A DNA stretch of 64,000 nucleotides from Dehalococcoidia bacterium (GTDB lineage: Bacteria; Chloroflexota; Dehalococcoidia; Lucifugimonadales; UBA3495): positions 186,001-250,000 of the forward strand of contig JAJDTP010000019.1 of assembly GCA_022827095.1 (NCBI GenBank), in the 5' to 3' direction. Of the stretch, positions 17,518 through 26,077 are shown piece by piece. The notes beneath the pieces were generated by a model. It was not told the origin of the DNA. It searched no databases and saw nothing but the letters and a program-made list of their open reading frames with translations. The translations under genes were made by a program, and so were the position numbers. Numbering within the stretch: the stretch's first letter is position 1; every line of letters begins with the position of its first letter.

Positions 17518-18639
17518 ATGACGCCAGGACGGTTCCATTTCGTCAGCCAGGTGGGGCGCGTGCCCTCGATGACCGTGCCGCTGGACGCCCAGCAGGAACT
17601 CCGGTTCCAACGCCTGATGGAAGAGTCGATCATGATCGACCTCCACCAGCATCCCATGGTGATTCCGGAGGACTTCAGCCAGTACTGGGAGTACCTGCGC
17701 AGCGACCGCTACCTCTGGGGCTACGACGCGGTGCGGGCCGGGGGCTTCACCGCCGTGGGTACGGCCAACGTCTTTCGCGGGATGGTGCACACCAACGAGA
17801 TGTCCTTCATCCGCTTCGCCGACCTGCTGGAGGAGGTCAGCATGATGATCTCGGACATCTCACAAAACGATGATGTGCTGCAGGTCAGCACTGCGGACGA
17901 GATCGAGGCGGCCAAGAGCCGGGGCAAGGTGGGATTTTTCCCCACGGTGGAGCACCTGGCCATCGGCAACGAGCTGAACCTGGTGGACGTGCTGTACAAC
18001 GCGGGGATACGGCTGGCGGGTCTCACCTACAGCCGCAAGGCGTTCATCGGGGATGGCATCTTCGAGCGCAACGACGGCGGGCTCAGCGACTTCGGGCTGG
18101 AGGTGGTGCAGCGGATGAACGATCTGGGCATGGTGGTTGACGTGTCCCATGCATCATTCCGCACCGCCATGGACGCCATCGAGGCGTCGGAGACGCCGGT
18201 GACCTTCAGCCACGACGGTTCCTACACGCTGGCCAGCCACAGTTTCCAGGCGCGGCGGCTGCGCCGGGACGAGGAGTTGCTGGCCTGCGCCCGCAAGGGC
18301 GGCGTCATCGGGATCACCGCCGTGCCCAACCGCCTCAGCAACGACCCGGAGCAGAGCATCGAGTGCGTTCTGGACCACTACGACTACATGGTCAACCTGG
18401 TGGGCATCGACCACGTTGCCATCGGCACCGACACCAGCATCGGCGACTCGGTAGGCGTCGGCGAGTCCGTGATGGGTCGCCCCGGGCCCACGCCGGCGCG
18501 CTACGTGGACGGCCTGGAGTCCCCCGCCGACGGCAAGAACATCATCCGCGGCCTGATCGCCCGCGGGTATTCCGACGATGACGTGCGCAAGATCGCCGGG
18601 GGGAACGCGCTGGCGCTGTTCCGCCGGGTGATGGGGTGA
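17518..18639 (+). CDS. Membrane dipeptidase, peptidase family M19
   Basis: A 373-residue metallopeptidase of the renal-dipeptidase family (M19), which splits dipeptides, including D-amino-acid forms, in a two-zinc TIM barrel. Motifs seen are MIDLHQHP (first zinc His pair), the bridging-Glu region FFPTVEHLAIG, MVVDVSHASF, TFSHDGSY, and HVAIGTDTSIGD near the C-terminus. The start at ATG 17518 has AAAGGGAG about 8 bases upstream; the open frame extends through the R1 repeat to 17338 but that part is repeat sequence. It has no signal peptide, so a cytoplasmic role is likely. Confidence 0.9.
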   Translation: MTPGRFHFVSQVGRVPSMTVPLDAQQELRFQRLMEESIMIDLHQHPMVIPEDFSQYWEYLRSDRYLWGYDAVRAGGFTAVGTANVFRGMVHTNEMSFIRFADLLEEVSMMISDISQNDDVLQVSTADEIEAAKSRGKVGFFPTVEHLAIGNELNLVDVLYNAGIRLAGLTYSRKAFIGDGIFERNDGGLSDFGLEVVQRMNDLGMVVDVSHASFRTAMDAIEASETPVTFSHDGSYTLASHSFQARRLRRDEELLACARKGGVIGITAVPNRLSNDPEQSIECVLDHYDYMVNLVGIDHVAIGTDTSIGDSVGVGESVMGRPGPTPARYVDGLESPADGKNIIRGLIARGYSDDDVRKIAGGNALALFRRVMG

Positions 18640-18920
18640 GGCGTAATCGCCTCAATATTCCTGGCGAAATCGTAGGTGTGGCGGTGTTTGTCCCGACCGC
18701 ACCTACCTACACAACGCTGCTCCTATTCTCGGCGATGGCGGCGGGGAGTGTAGATGGGCTGTGCCTAGCAAATCATCGAGATGTGGCGACCTGGGGGTGT
18801 GAACTGCTGAGCTTAGGCCGAGCCTATTTTGGACGAGTGCGTACTCAGGGGTCGTTAGGCTTGCACGCCGTGGAACCACACAGGCGACGCATTGCGTCAC
18901 CCGCCTGAACACCCGGGCTC
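18640..18920. other. Gap between dipeptidase and the DUF262 gene, no gene seen
   Basis: The gap is about 350 bases in all, up to the DUF262 start. A 90-codon frame is open at 18636-18908, but it has no family similarity, no ribosome binding site and overlaps the dipeptidase stop, so I do not call it a gene. Confidence 0.5.
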
Positions 18921-18929
18921 TGTTATACT
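18921..18929 (+). promoter_or_regulatory. Extended -10 element upstream of the DUF262 gene
   Basis: TGTTATACT is a TGnTATACT extended -10 box 60 bases before the start. No good -35 hexamer is found at the usual distance, as is usual for extended -10 promoters. Confidence 0.4.
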
Positions 18930-18989
18930 ATGCGCACCTCAAACGTACCCTCATCGTCCTGAGCGCGTATGAGACTTGGAGGGGTTCTC

Positions 18990-20681
18990 ATGGCCCGATT
19001 CAACAGCCTAATGGATTTCGAGACTGTCGGCATTGGCACCGCCTTGAAAAGAAATCGCTTGGTAGTGCCTTTGAATCAACGTGAGTACTCTTGGGAGGAC
19101 AGGCACGTGGAAGACCTCTTCCACGATTTGGCCGCAGCAATAGACTCGCGTAAGCAATCTTATTTTTTGGGTACAATCGTCCTCACCAACGGCAAAGCGG
19201 GCACCCTAGAGATTGCAGACGGTCAACAAAGGCTGGCTACAACGAGCATCTTGCTCGCCGCATTTCGTGACTACTTTCACATAAGAAATGATGAGTTGAT
19301 GGTGAGAGATCTGGAAGACTTCTTGTACACGTTCGTGCGTGGCACTAGGGAGATTGACCCACGGCTCCACCTTAACGTTACGGATCACGATTTTTTCCGG
19401 CGGCGTGTGCTGGAAAGGCCCGACCAAACCGCGCGACAGAGCGTATCGCCGCAAGTGCCTTCGCACAGTCTGATCGATCGTGCAGCTACACTCGCGGAGT
19501 CGCACGTAGCAGACATCCTCCGACCGTTTGGAGATTCCACTAAGAATGACCACCTGAACACATGGATCGATTTCATTGAACAGTCGGTTCAAGTCATCCT
19601 GCTGACAGTTCCAGACGACATGAACGCCTACGTCATGTTCGAAACCCTCAATGATCGTGGGCTCAAAGTATCCCAGTCGGACTTGGTGAAAAACTATCTG
19701 TTTTCCGAGACCGACCGCCGGATCGATGAAGCTCAAGAGAGATGGGCGTCGATGAACGGAACGTTAGAAGCCTTGGATGACGACGATGTCGCAATAAATT
19801 ATTTGCGGCACCTTCTGATCTCGATTCATGGTCACGTCCGGGAAAAGGATGTCTTAGAAAAAGTGCGGGAGAGCGTCCGAGGTAGAGCTCCTGCGATAGA
19901 GTTCTTGGACGCTCTAAGCTCTGCTGCTCGTGATTATGTCGCGATACAAATCCCGACGCACCAGAGGTGGTCAGCGAACTCTCTACGTGTTAGACAGCAC
20001 GTCGAAACCCTGCTGCTATTGAGGGTTACTCCTCTACGTCCGCTAATGCTTTCAGTCGTCCGGAGTTTTGCTCCCGCAGAAGTAGAAAACACCTTCCGTC
20101 GGTTCGTGTCTTGGTCTGTTAGGTTGCTGATAGCTGGTGGTGCCAGGTCTGGCAGAGTCGAAAGCGGGCTGGCAGAAGTAGCGAGGAAAGTTACCGCGAA
20201 AGAAGTCGGAACCGCTGATGACTTGACTGCACAATTGGAACCCATTTTGCCGAACGACACCGCTTTCGAATTAGCTTTCGCTAACGCGACTGTTGCCAAT
20301 CACAGATTGGCCAGGTATTATCTGCGCTCACTAGAGCGCACCTACCGTGATGATCCGGAACCCGAGTGGATACCGAACGATGACAGGGTGATCACGTTAG
20401 AGCATATTTTGCCGCAGAGCCCGGGTGAGAACTGGCCTTCCGTAGAGCCAGCCGTGCATTCGACTTATTACAGGCGGCTTGGCAATATGACGCTACTAGC
20501 GGAGACTCCTAATCGCGACATTGGCAACGATGCCTTCGACGAAAAAAAGGATACTTACGGGTTATCGACTTACCGCCTCACTAGGGAAATAGCAGCCCAT
20601 AACAAATGGGGATCTACCGAAATTGAACAAAGGCAGCAACGATTGGCCGAATTGGCTGTCAAAACTTGGCCGTTGAATTGA
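18990..20681 (+). CDS. DUF262/DUF1524 protein, GmrSD-like type IV restriction nuclease
   Basis: A 563-residue single-chain member of the GmrSD class. The N-terminal DUF262 (ParB-like NTPase) has VPLNQREYSW, YFLGTIVL and EIADGQQRLATTSILLAAF. The C-terminal DUF1524 domain has the HNH-type motif VITLEHILPQSPG with RRLGNMTLLAETPNRDIGN. Family members cut phage DNA carrying modified cytosines. The ATG at 18990 has AGGGG 6 bases upstream; the ATG at 18969 is an alternative. The gene is clearly more AT-rich than its neighbours and has no partner, which suggests horizontal acquisition. I infer phage defence; the modification it senses is unknown. Confidence 0.86.
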   Translation: MARFNSLMDFETVGIGTALKRNRLVVPLNQREYSWEDRHVEDLFHDLAAAIDSRKQSYFLGTIVLTNGKAGTLEIADGQQRLATTSILLAAFRDYFHIRNDELMVRDLEDFLYTFVRGTREIDPRLHLNVTDHDFFRRRVLERPDQTARQSVSPQVPSHSLIDRAATLAESHVADILRPFGDSTKNDHLNTWIDFIEQSVQVILLTVPDDMNAYVMFETLNDRGLKVSQSDLVKNYLFSETDRRIDEAQERWASMNGTLEALDDDDVAINYLRHLLISIHGHVREKDVLEKVRESVRGRAPAIEFLDALSSAARDYVAIQIPTHQRWSANSLRVRQHVETLLLLRVTPLRPLMLSVVRSFAPAEVENTFRRFVSWSVRLLIAGGARSGRVESGLAEVARKVTAKEVGTADDLTAQLEPILPNDTAFELAFANATVANHRLARYYLRSLERTYRDDPEPEWIPNDDRVITLEHILPQSPGENWPSVEPAVHSTYYRRLGNMTLLAETPNRDIGNDAFDEKKDTYGLSTYRLTREIAAHNKWGSTEIEQRQQRLAELAVKTWPLN

Positions 20682-20925
20682 ACTCAGGCAGGTCATTCGA
20701 GCATCCAGGTCGCTGACGGTTAGGTCCGGGTTGCCGCTCCCCACAGTGAACACAGGACGCTAAAATAAAACTGACAATCAGGATTTTCGCAGCCTGCAAG
20801 GTACCAGCAACTTTGTTGCGACGACTGCTAGTGCTACTCACGCGTCTATGCTGCCAGTAGACAAAGCCACACTGGTTCGATAGCTGATCCCGTAGAAATC
20901 GTCGCCAGTGTAGGGTGAATATTAC

Positions 20926-21270
20926 TCACACGTTCGGCTCCAAAATATAAAACCCTCCCCGCAGCCGATCCACCACGCAGACAATACAGTTTTCGTCCAC
21001 TTGGACGTCGTTGATGCCGTTGGTGTCGGTGCCCTCGGGGATGCTGGGGATGTAGTAGGTGACGTCCTGGGGCTGGAAGGGGTTGGTGGTGTCTAAGACG
21101 TGGATGCCGGCTTTGAAGGAAGTGGCGTACACCAGGGTGCCGGAGCGCAGGGACAGAGGGCCGGGCCGGTTCTCGTGGATGTTGTGCTCGCCGTAGCGGT
21201 CCGGGCGCAGCACACCCTTCTCAAGACCTGTACAATCCCAGGCAGTTAGCTTGAAGGAGGGCCGCGTCCG
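20926..21270 (-). pseudogene. C-terminal remnant of an LVIVD-repeat protein
   Basis: About 115 codons of open frame. They encode the end of an LVIVD-repeat beta-propeller protein (HNIHENRPGPLSL, YATSFKAGIHVLDTTNPF, RLRGGFYILEPNV). Whole family members are several hundred residues with an N-terminal signal; here the upstream part is missing and the frame ends at a stop just inside the start of the luciferase-like gene. The first usable start is GTG 21213. It is best read as the tail left by a deletion or rearrangement that brought in the next gene. Confidence 0.65.
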
Positions 21271-21272
21271 TC

Positions 21273-22319
21273 ATGAAGTTTGCCCTGTTTTTGCTCGGTT
21301 CCTGGACGGAACCGGAGGTCAGCGCCCAGAGCCGCATCTTCGGCGAGATGCTGGAGCAGGTGGAGTATGCCGAGGAGCTGGGCTTCGATTCGATGTGGAT
21401 CGCGGAGCACCACTCCAGCCGGTACGGGATCTGCCCGTCGCTGATGCCGCTGTTGACCCACATCGCCGCCCGCACGAAGAAGATACGCATCGGGGCCGGC
21501 GTCAGCGTCCTGCCCTTCTACAACCCCATCTTCCTGGCCGAGGAAAGCGCCATGCTGGACGTGCTGAGCCACGGCCGGCTGGACTTCGGGGTCGGGCGCG
21601 GCTCGGCGGATTACGAGTACGGCAACTTCAACATCGACATGGACACGCGGGACGTGCGCACCCAGGAGGCGCTGGACATCATCCTGGGCCTTTGGACGCA
21701 GCAGGATTTCTCCTACCAGGGCGAGTTCTACCAGGTGCAAGACCTGACCATCGCGCCGTCGCCCGTGCAGAAGCCGCATCCGCCGGTGTACATGGCGGTG
21801 TCGCGGACGCCGGCCAGCGTGGACGTGGCCGTCGAGCGGGACCTGCCCATCCTGACCAGCTTCTCGACGCCGGAGGCCGACAACCTGGGGCTGTTCTCGC
21901 TTTACGCCGAACGATGCGCCGCCGCCGGCAAGGACCTGTCCGTGGCGGATATGCCCTACTTCCGGTTCGTGTACCTGGACGAGGATGAAAAGGCAGCGCG
22001 GGAGTACCCGCGGCAGTCGCTGACCTGGGTGCGGGACCTGGCGACCTACCGGCGCACGCTGACCCGGGGCGACGAGATCAACGTGGACCTGGACCAATGG
22101 CGTCGCATCCGCCCCTCCGAGCCGGCCAGCTACGAGTCGGAGCTGGAGGGCACCGTGTACTTCGGCACGCCGGACGACTGCGTGCGGCGAATCGAACGGC
22201 TGCGGGACGAGCACGGCATCGGATATTTCGGCGCCAGCATGTCCTTCGGGCACATGGAACACGCGAAGGTGATGCGATCCATGGAACTGTTCGCCAAGGA
22301 AGTGATGCCCAGATTCTGA
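21273..22319 (+). CDS. Luciferase-like (LLM class) flavin-dependent oxidoreductase
   Basis: A 348-residue TIM-barrel FMN/F420-dependent monooxygenase of the bacterial-luciferase family. Typical segments are MKFALFLLGSWTEPE, SMWIAEHHSSRYGICPS, IGAGVSVLPFYNPIFLAEE, the GRLDFGVGRGSADYEY loop and YFGTPDDCVRRIERL. GGAGG lies before the ATG. It is followed 22 bases later by the PuuE-like gene on the same strand, so the two are probably co-transcribed. Members of this family are abundant in environmental Chloroflexota; the substrate is not predictable. Confidence 0.92.
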   Translation: MKFALFLLGSWTEPEVSAQSRIFGEMLEQVEYAEELGFDSMWIAEHHSSRYGICPSLMPLLTHIAARTKKIRIGAGVSVLPFYNPIFLAEESAMLDVLSHGRLDFGVGRGSADYEYGNFNIDMDTRDVRTQEALDIILGLWTQQDFSYQGEFYQVQDLTIAPSPVQKPHPPVYMAVSRTPASVDVAVERDLPILTSFSTPEADNLGLFSLYAERCAAAGKDLSVADMPYFRFVYLDEDEKAAREYPRQSLTWVRDLATYRRTLTRGDEINVDLDQWRRIRPSEPASYESELEGTVYFGTPDDCVRRIERLRDEHGIGYFGASMSFGHMEHAKVMRSMELFAKEVMPRF

Positions 22320-22341
22320 GAATAAGACAAGGAGTTATCTC

Positions 22342-23235
22342 ATGACTCAACGCGACCTGATCGGCTACGGCCCCAACCCGCCGGCGGCGGAGTGGCCCAA
22401 CGACGCCCGCATCGCCGTGTCTTTCGTCCTCAACTACGAGGAGGGTTCCGAGAATTCGATACTGGACGGCGATCCGCACGGCGAGACGGTGGGCGAGTCG
22501 CCGTCGCCGGTGGCCCGGGGCGAGCGGGACCTGGCGAACGAGTCTTTCTTCGAGTACGGGAGCCGGGTCGGTGTCTGGCGCATCCTGGACATGCTGGACG
22601 AGTACGGCATAGACGGGACCATCTTCGCCTGCGCGCTGGCGCTGGAGCGCAACCCGGAGGTGGGGCGGGAGATCGTGCGGCGGGGCCACGAGGTCATGGG
22701 CCACGGCAACCGATGGGAAGAGTACTACACGATGACCCGCGACGAGGAACGTCGGGCCATCCACGAAGCGGTGGCATCCATCGAGCGTTCCTGCGGGGAG
22801 CGGCCGCTGGGCTGGTACACCCGCTACGGTCCCAGCGTGAACACCCGTGAGCTCGTGGTAGAGGAAGGCGGCTTCGTCTACGACTGCAACGCCTACAACG
22901 ACGACCTGCCCTACTACACCCAGGTGCACGGCAACCCGTGGCTGGTGGTGCCTTACTCGCTGGAGGTCAACGACTACGGGTTCTGGCGCGGGCAGCTATC
23001 GACGCCCATGGACTTCTTCGAGGCGGCGCGCAACTGCTTCGACACGCTCTACCGCGAGGGGGCGACCCACCCCAAGATGATGTCGGTTGGGCTGCACTGT
23101 CGCATCATCGGCAAGCCGGCCCGGGCGGCGGCGCTGCGGCGGTTCATCGAGTATGTGAAGAGCAAGCCGGGAGTGTGGCTGCCCCGCCGCATCGACATCG
23201 CCCGTTGGTGGCTGGAGAAGTATCCGGCCCAGTAA
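22342..23235 (+). CDS. PuuE-like allantoinase / polysaccharide deacetylase family protein
   Basis: A 297-residue NodB-fold hydrolase closest to PuuE-type cofactor-independent allantoinases. The family start is present (LIGYGPNPPAAEWPNDARIAVSFVLNYEEGSE), then the EVMGHGNRWEEYYTM segment where deacetylases carry metal histidines, and the late motif VGLHCRIIGKPARAAALRRF. AAGGAG precedes the ATG at 22342. It is directly downstream of the luciferase-like gene and convergent with the DAO gene. A ureide or related C-N hydrolase role is inferred. Confidence 0.87.
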   Translation: MTQRDLIGYGPNPPAAEWPNDARIAVSFVLNYEEGSENSILDGDPHGETVGESPSPVARGERDLANESFFEYGSRVGVWRILDMLDEYGIDGTIFACALALERNPEVGREIVRRGHEVMGHGNRWEEYYTMTRDEERRAIHEAVASIERSCGERPLGWYTRYGPSVNTRELVVEEGGFVYDCNAYNDDLPYYTQVHGNPWLVVPYSLEVNDYGFWRGQLSTPMDFFEAARNCFDTLYREGATHPKMMSVGLHCRIIGKPARAAALRRFIEYVKSKPGVWLPRRIDIARWWLEKYPAQ

Positions 23236-23238
23236 GGA

Positions 23239-24432
23239 TTATTCCTCTGCGGACTGGGCGGCCACGAGGAAGTCGTCGTCGGCGAAATCCGCGAACCGGT
23301 CGGGCAGGAACTCGGTCATGTCCGAGACGGCCTGGGTGGAACCGTGGCGGATGTAGTCGGCGATGATGCGGCCGGTAACGGGGCCCAGGTGGATGCCCTT
23401 GGTGGTGTGGCCGGTGGCCAGGTATATGCCATCCCAACCCGGTACCGGACCGATGATGGGCTTGCTGTCGGGGCTCAGCGGACGGGAGCCGGCCAACTGC
23501 TGGACCAGTTCGGCGCGCTCCAGGTCGGGCAGGACGTCGATGGCGCGCTGGAGCAGTTCCAACCGGGCGGATTCGGTGGGCTGGCGGTCGAACTCCTCGC
23601 CCGCGAAAAGGTCTCGCTGGTCGTAGTCCCGGCCGCCGGTGCTGCCCACGCTGGTGAGGCCATCGGTGCGGCTGATCATGTGGCCGCGCCGGGGCGAGCT
23701 GATGAGTACAGGCAGCGGCTCGCCGGGGTAGTTGAGCAACAGCCGCTCTCCCTTCATGGGGCGCACGGGTACGGGGAAGCCCAGCCAGGGAGTGAAGGCG
23801 CGGCTCCAGGTGCCGGCGGCCACGACCACCGCGTCGGCATGCACATCGCCGGACGCGGTGCGGACGCCGGAAACAGTGTTCCCGTTGGTGATGAGGCCGG
23901 TGACCTCCCGGTGGAGAATTTGCGCGCCCTTGAGTTCGGCGCCGCGGGCCAGGGCAAGGTTGAAGCGGTAGCTGTCCAGTTGGGCGGACTCGTCCTCGTA
24001 CATCGCGCCGATGATGGACGGCGAGAGGCGCGGCTCGATGGCCCGGACTTCGTCCGCATCGATCCAGCGCATGCTCACGTGCGGTTCCTGCCAGACCATC
24101 AACTCCCGGATCAGATCGACCTCCCCGTCGTCCAGGGCCAGGCGAAGGGACGGGCGGCGCTGGTAGAGCAGGTCCATCGCGGTGGGCTCTTCAAGCTCCG
24201 GAACGAGCTGGTGGAACTCGGCGTAGGAGGCGCGGGCCATCTCGAAAGAAGTGCCGGGGGAGAACTCGGCGCCCAGCAGGCTGAGCGAACCGGTGGCGTG
24301 GGCGGAAGCGCCGCTGCCGATGGCCTCCCGCTCAAGGAGGGTCACCTTGATGCCCTCCCGGGCCAGGTAGTAGGCGACCGAGCAACCGACCACGCCGGCA
24401 CCGATCACGATCACGTCCGCGGTTTCAGGCAA
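23239..24432 (-). CDS. FAD-dependent oxidoreductase, DAO (glycine oxidase/sarcosine oxidase) family
   Basis: A 397-residue amine or amino-acid oxidase of the DAO family. The FAD-binding Rossmann motif is VIVIGAGVVGCSVAYYLAREG, ending in LLERE. FAD contacts continue in GSGASAHATGSL and VVVAAGTWSRAF, and the C-terminal FAD signature is LATGHTTKGIHLGPVTGRIIADYI. It oxidises a C-N bond in relatives (glycine, sarcosine, D-amino acids); the real substrate is unknown. It is convergent with the PuuE-like gene, with only 3 bases between the stops. Downstream of its start lies the R1/R2 repeat pair. Confidence 0.9.
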   Translation of the reverse strand: MPETADVIVIGAGVVGCSVAYYLAREGIKVTLLEREAIGSGASAHATGSLSLLGAEFSPGTSFEMARASYAEFHQLVPELEEPTAMDLLYQRRPSLRLALDDGEVDLIRELMVWQEPHVSMRWIDADEVRAIEPRLSPSIIGAMYEDESAQLDSYRFNLALARGAELKGAQILHREVTGLITNGNTVSGVRTASGDVHADAVVVAAGTWSRAFTPWLGFPVPVRPMKGERLLLNYPGEPLPVLISSPRRGHMISRTDGLTSVGSTGGRDYDQRDLFAGEEFDRQPTESARLELLQRAIDVLPDLERAELVQQLAGSRPLSPDSKPIIGPVPGWDGIYLATGHTTKGIHLGPVTGRIIADYIRHGSTQAVSDMTEFLPDRFADFADDDFLVAAQSAEE

Positions 24433-24470
24433 AGCAGGCTCCTATGGGTTAACAGGGTTGGGGGGGTTGG

Positions 24471-24579
24471 CTCATGCGGATCCAGTTTGTCATCGCGAGA
24501 AGCGTAGCGACGTGGCGATCTCGTTCCCGCACCATCGTCTGGTACCCCGACGAGATTGCCGCGCTTCGCTCGCAATGAC
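24471..24579. repeat. R1 palindromic repeat, copy 6 (joined to R2)
   Basis: Arms GTCATCGCGAGAAGCGTAGC and GCGCTTCGCTCGCAATGAC. The right end runs directly into R2 copy 1, and the usual right flank of R1 is missing or shifted beyond R2. Confidence 0.75.
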
Positions 24580-24750
24580 ATAGGACTTACGCAGTTGGAC
24601 GCCTTTACACTCGTCATTCCCGCGAAAGCGGGAATCCAGCGGCCGAAATTGTCAATAGTGTTCCAGATCCGTTCACTATAAAGTCAATGGATTCCTGCTT
24701 TCGCAGGAATGACGGGCGTGTGGCTTCAAGTGCGTAACTCCTATGACATT
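24574..24750. repeat. R2 MITE-like element, copy 1 (177 bp)
   Basis: A 177-bp element with terminal inverted repeats (AATGACATAGGACTTACGCA and TGCGTAACTCCTATGACATT) and an inner inverted repeat (GTCATTCCCGCGAAAGCGGG and CCTGCTTTCGCAGGAATGAC). It has no coding capacity. The second copy at 25831-26007 has the same length. Confidence 0.75.
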
Positions 24751-24792
24751 AGGGAATGGTCGCGATGACAGTGGGCAAAAGGGTAGCCGAAA

Positions 24793-24841
24793 GGCCCCGG
24801 TGTTCCTGCCTGCGTCGGTTGGTCGGCGGAACACCGGGGCC
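24793..24841 (-). terminator. Hairpin terminator of the alpha/beta hydrolase gene
   Basis: GGCCCCGGTGTTCC (24793-24806) and GGAACACCGGGGCC (24828-24841) form a perfect 14-bp stem 25 bases after the hydrolase stop. On the minus strand it is followed by CTTTCGGCTACCCTTTT, only weakly T-rich. Confidence 0.6.
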
Positions 24842-24866
24842 CAGATGGGTAGACCAGCGCCGGTGG

Positions 24867-25634
24867 TCAGGCGGCGGCGCCCACGGGTGCGTGGGTCTTC
24901 ATGAAGCGACGGGCGTGCTCCACGGCCTCGTCGATGTGCTCTTGGGAGTCCTTCCAGGGATAGATGGTCATCTCGGAGTTCGGGGCGAGATCGGCGACTT
25001 CCTTGGCGACCGCATAGGGGTGCGCCGGCACGTCCTCGGGCGCGACCAGGATCGGGGTTTGCAGGTTGCGCACGAAATCGCGGTCAACGGTGAAAACGAA
25101 GTCGGCGCGGTTGGTGTACATGTTCGTTAAGAAGTCATGCACCATGTCCATGGTTATGTCCGAACGTTTCTCGCACAGGGGCGGTCCCCAGCCGGCGATG
25201 TTGTTCTGGTAGAACAGGTCCGGCAGTTCCGGCCGGAACCCGCTGGGCTGCATGAAGCAGGCCCCCACGATGCGATCCGAGGCCAGTCGGAGCAGGTTGT
25301 GCATCATCGGCCCGCCGATGCAGAACCCCATGACCAGGAACTTGTCGATGCCCAGGTAGTCCATCAGGCCCAACTGGTCCTCCGAGTAGGCGTCCCAGGG
25401 TCGGTCTATTTCCAGCGGGCCGGTCGACTGGCCCGGAGGGGCATTGCGCAGGTCGGCGGCAATGACGCGGAAGTCGTTGCTGAAGGCCGCCAGCGGGTTG
25501 AAGGGATGCGACGTCCGCAACCCCTCCACGGTGGAGTTGAGGCCACCGCCGGGGACGATCAGCAGGGGGAAGCCCGAACCGACCTCTTCGTAGTAGATGC
25601 GCGTGGAGCCTCTTTCGTAAAACGGCATGGTCAT
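24867..25634 (-). CDS. Alpha/beta hydrolase with Cys at the nucleophile position
   Basis: A 255-residue alpha/beta-hydrolase-fold protein. The oxyanion segment is LIVPGGGLNS, the nucleophile elbow reads MGFCIGG, and a C-terminal His is in DSQEHIDEAVEHARRF, with an acid in LVAPEDVPAHP. The elbow holds Cys where most relatives have Ser; Cys is the natural nucleophile in dienelactone hydrolase. The gene may therefore encode a dienelactone-hydrolase-like enzyme, or the change may alter the reaction. It starts at ATG 25634 or two codons later, with AGGAAA upstream, and is followed by a strong hairpin. It stands alone between repeats. Confidence 0.85.
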   Translation of the reverse strand: MTMPFYERGSTRIYYEEVGSGFPLLIVPGGGLNSTVEGLRTSHPFNPLAAFSNDFRVIAADLRNAPPGQSTGPLEIDRPWDAYSEDQLGLMDYLGIDKFLVMGFCIGGPMMHNLLRLASDRIVGACFMQPSGFRPELPDLFYQNNIAGWGPPLCEKRSDITMDMVHDFLTNMYTNRADFVFTVDRDFVRNLQTPILVAPEDVPAHPYAVAKEVADLAPNSEMTIYPWKDSQEHIDEAVEHARRFMKTHAPVGAAA

Positions 25635-25727
25635 TTTCCTCCGTAGTCTGATTGCGGTTTAGATTCTTTTAATTTTGATGGCCTGAATGTAACCCGCGAT
25701 GGCGCGGATGGTCAACGCACTTGGTTC

Positions 25728-26032
25728 CTCACACGTACCCAGTTAGTCATCGCGAGGAGGGTCGCGACATGGCGATCTCGTTCCCGCACCAGGGTCCCAT
25801 GCCCTGTCGAGATTGCCACGCTTCGCTCGCAATGACATAGGAGTTACACAGTTGAGCCCTTTTACATTCGTCATTCCCGCGAAAGCGGGAATCCAGTGAC
25901 CGAAATCGTTAACATTATTCCGGGTTCGTTCACCATGAAACACTTGGATTCCTGCTTTCGCAGGAATGACGAGCTTGTAATCTCAACTGCGTAAGTCCTA
26001 TGACATTTCGAATGAAACTGAGTACGCGTGAG
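25728..26032. repeat. R1 palindromic repeat, copy 7, interrupted by R2
   Basis: The left part (CTCACACGTACCCAGT, GTCATCGCGAGGAGGGTCGC, CGCTTCGCTCGCAATGAC) ends at about 25836. The usual right flank (AAACTGAGTACGCGTGAG) is found only after R2 copy 2, at 26015-26032. This shows R2 inserted into an older R1 copy. Confidence 0.75.
25831..26007. repeat. R2 MITE-like element, copy 2 (177 bp), nested in R1
   Basis: Same length and layout as copy 1: termini AATGACATAGGAGTTACACA and TGCGTAAGTCCTATGACATT, inner arms GTCATTCCCGCGAAAGCGGG and CCTGCTTTCGCAGGAATGAC. Sequence between the arms differs from copy 1 at several places. Confidence 0.75.
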
Positions 26033-26077
26033 ACTTGGTTCACACCGTCGTTCGGTCTGCGAATTCGGCTCAGCCGG

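Noticed and set aside
18636-18908. 90-codon gene after the dipeptidase
   Set aside because: No ribosome binding site, odd composition, and overlap with the dipeptidase stop.
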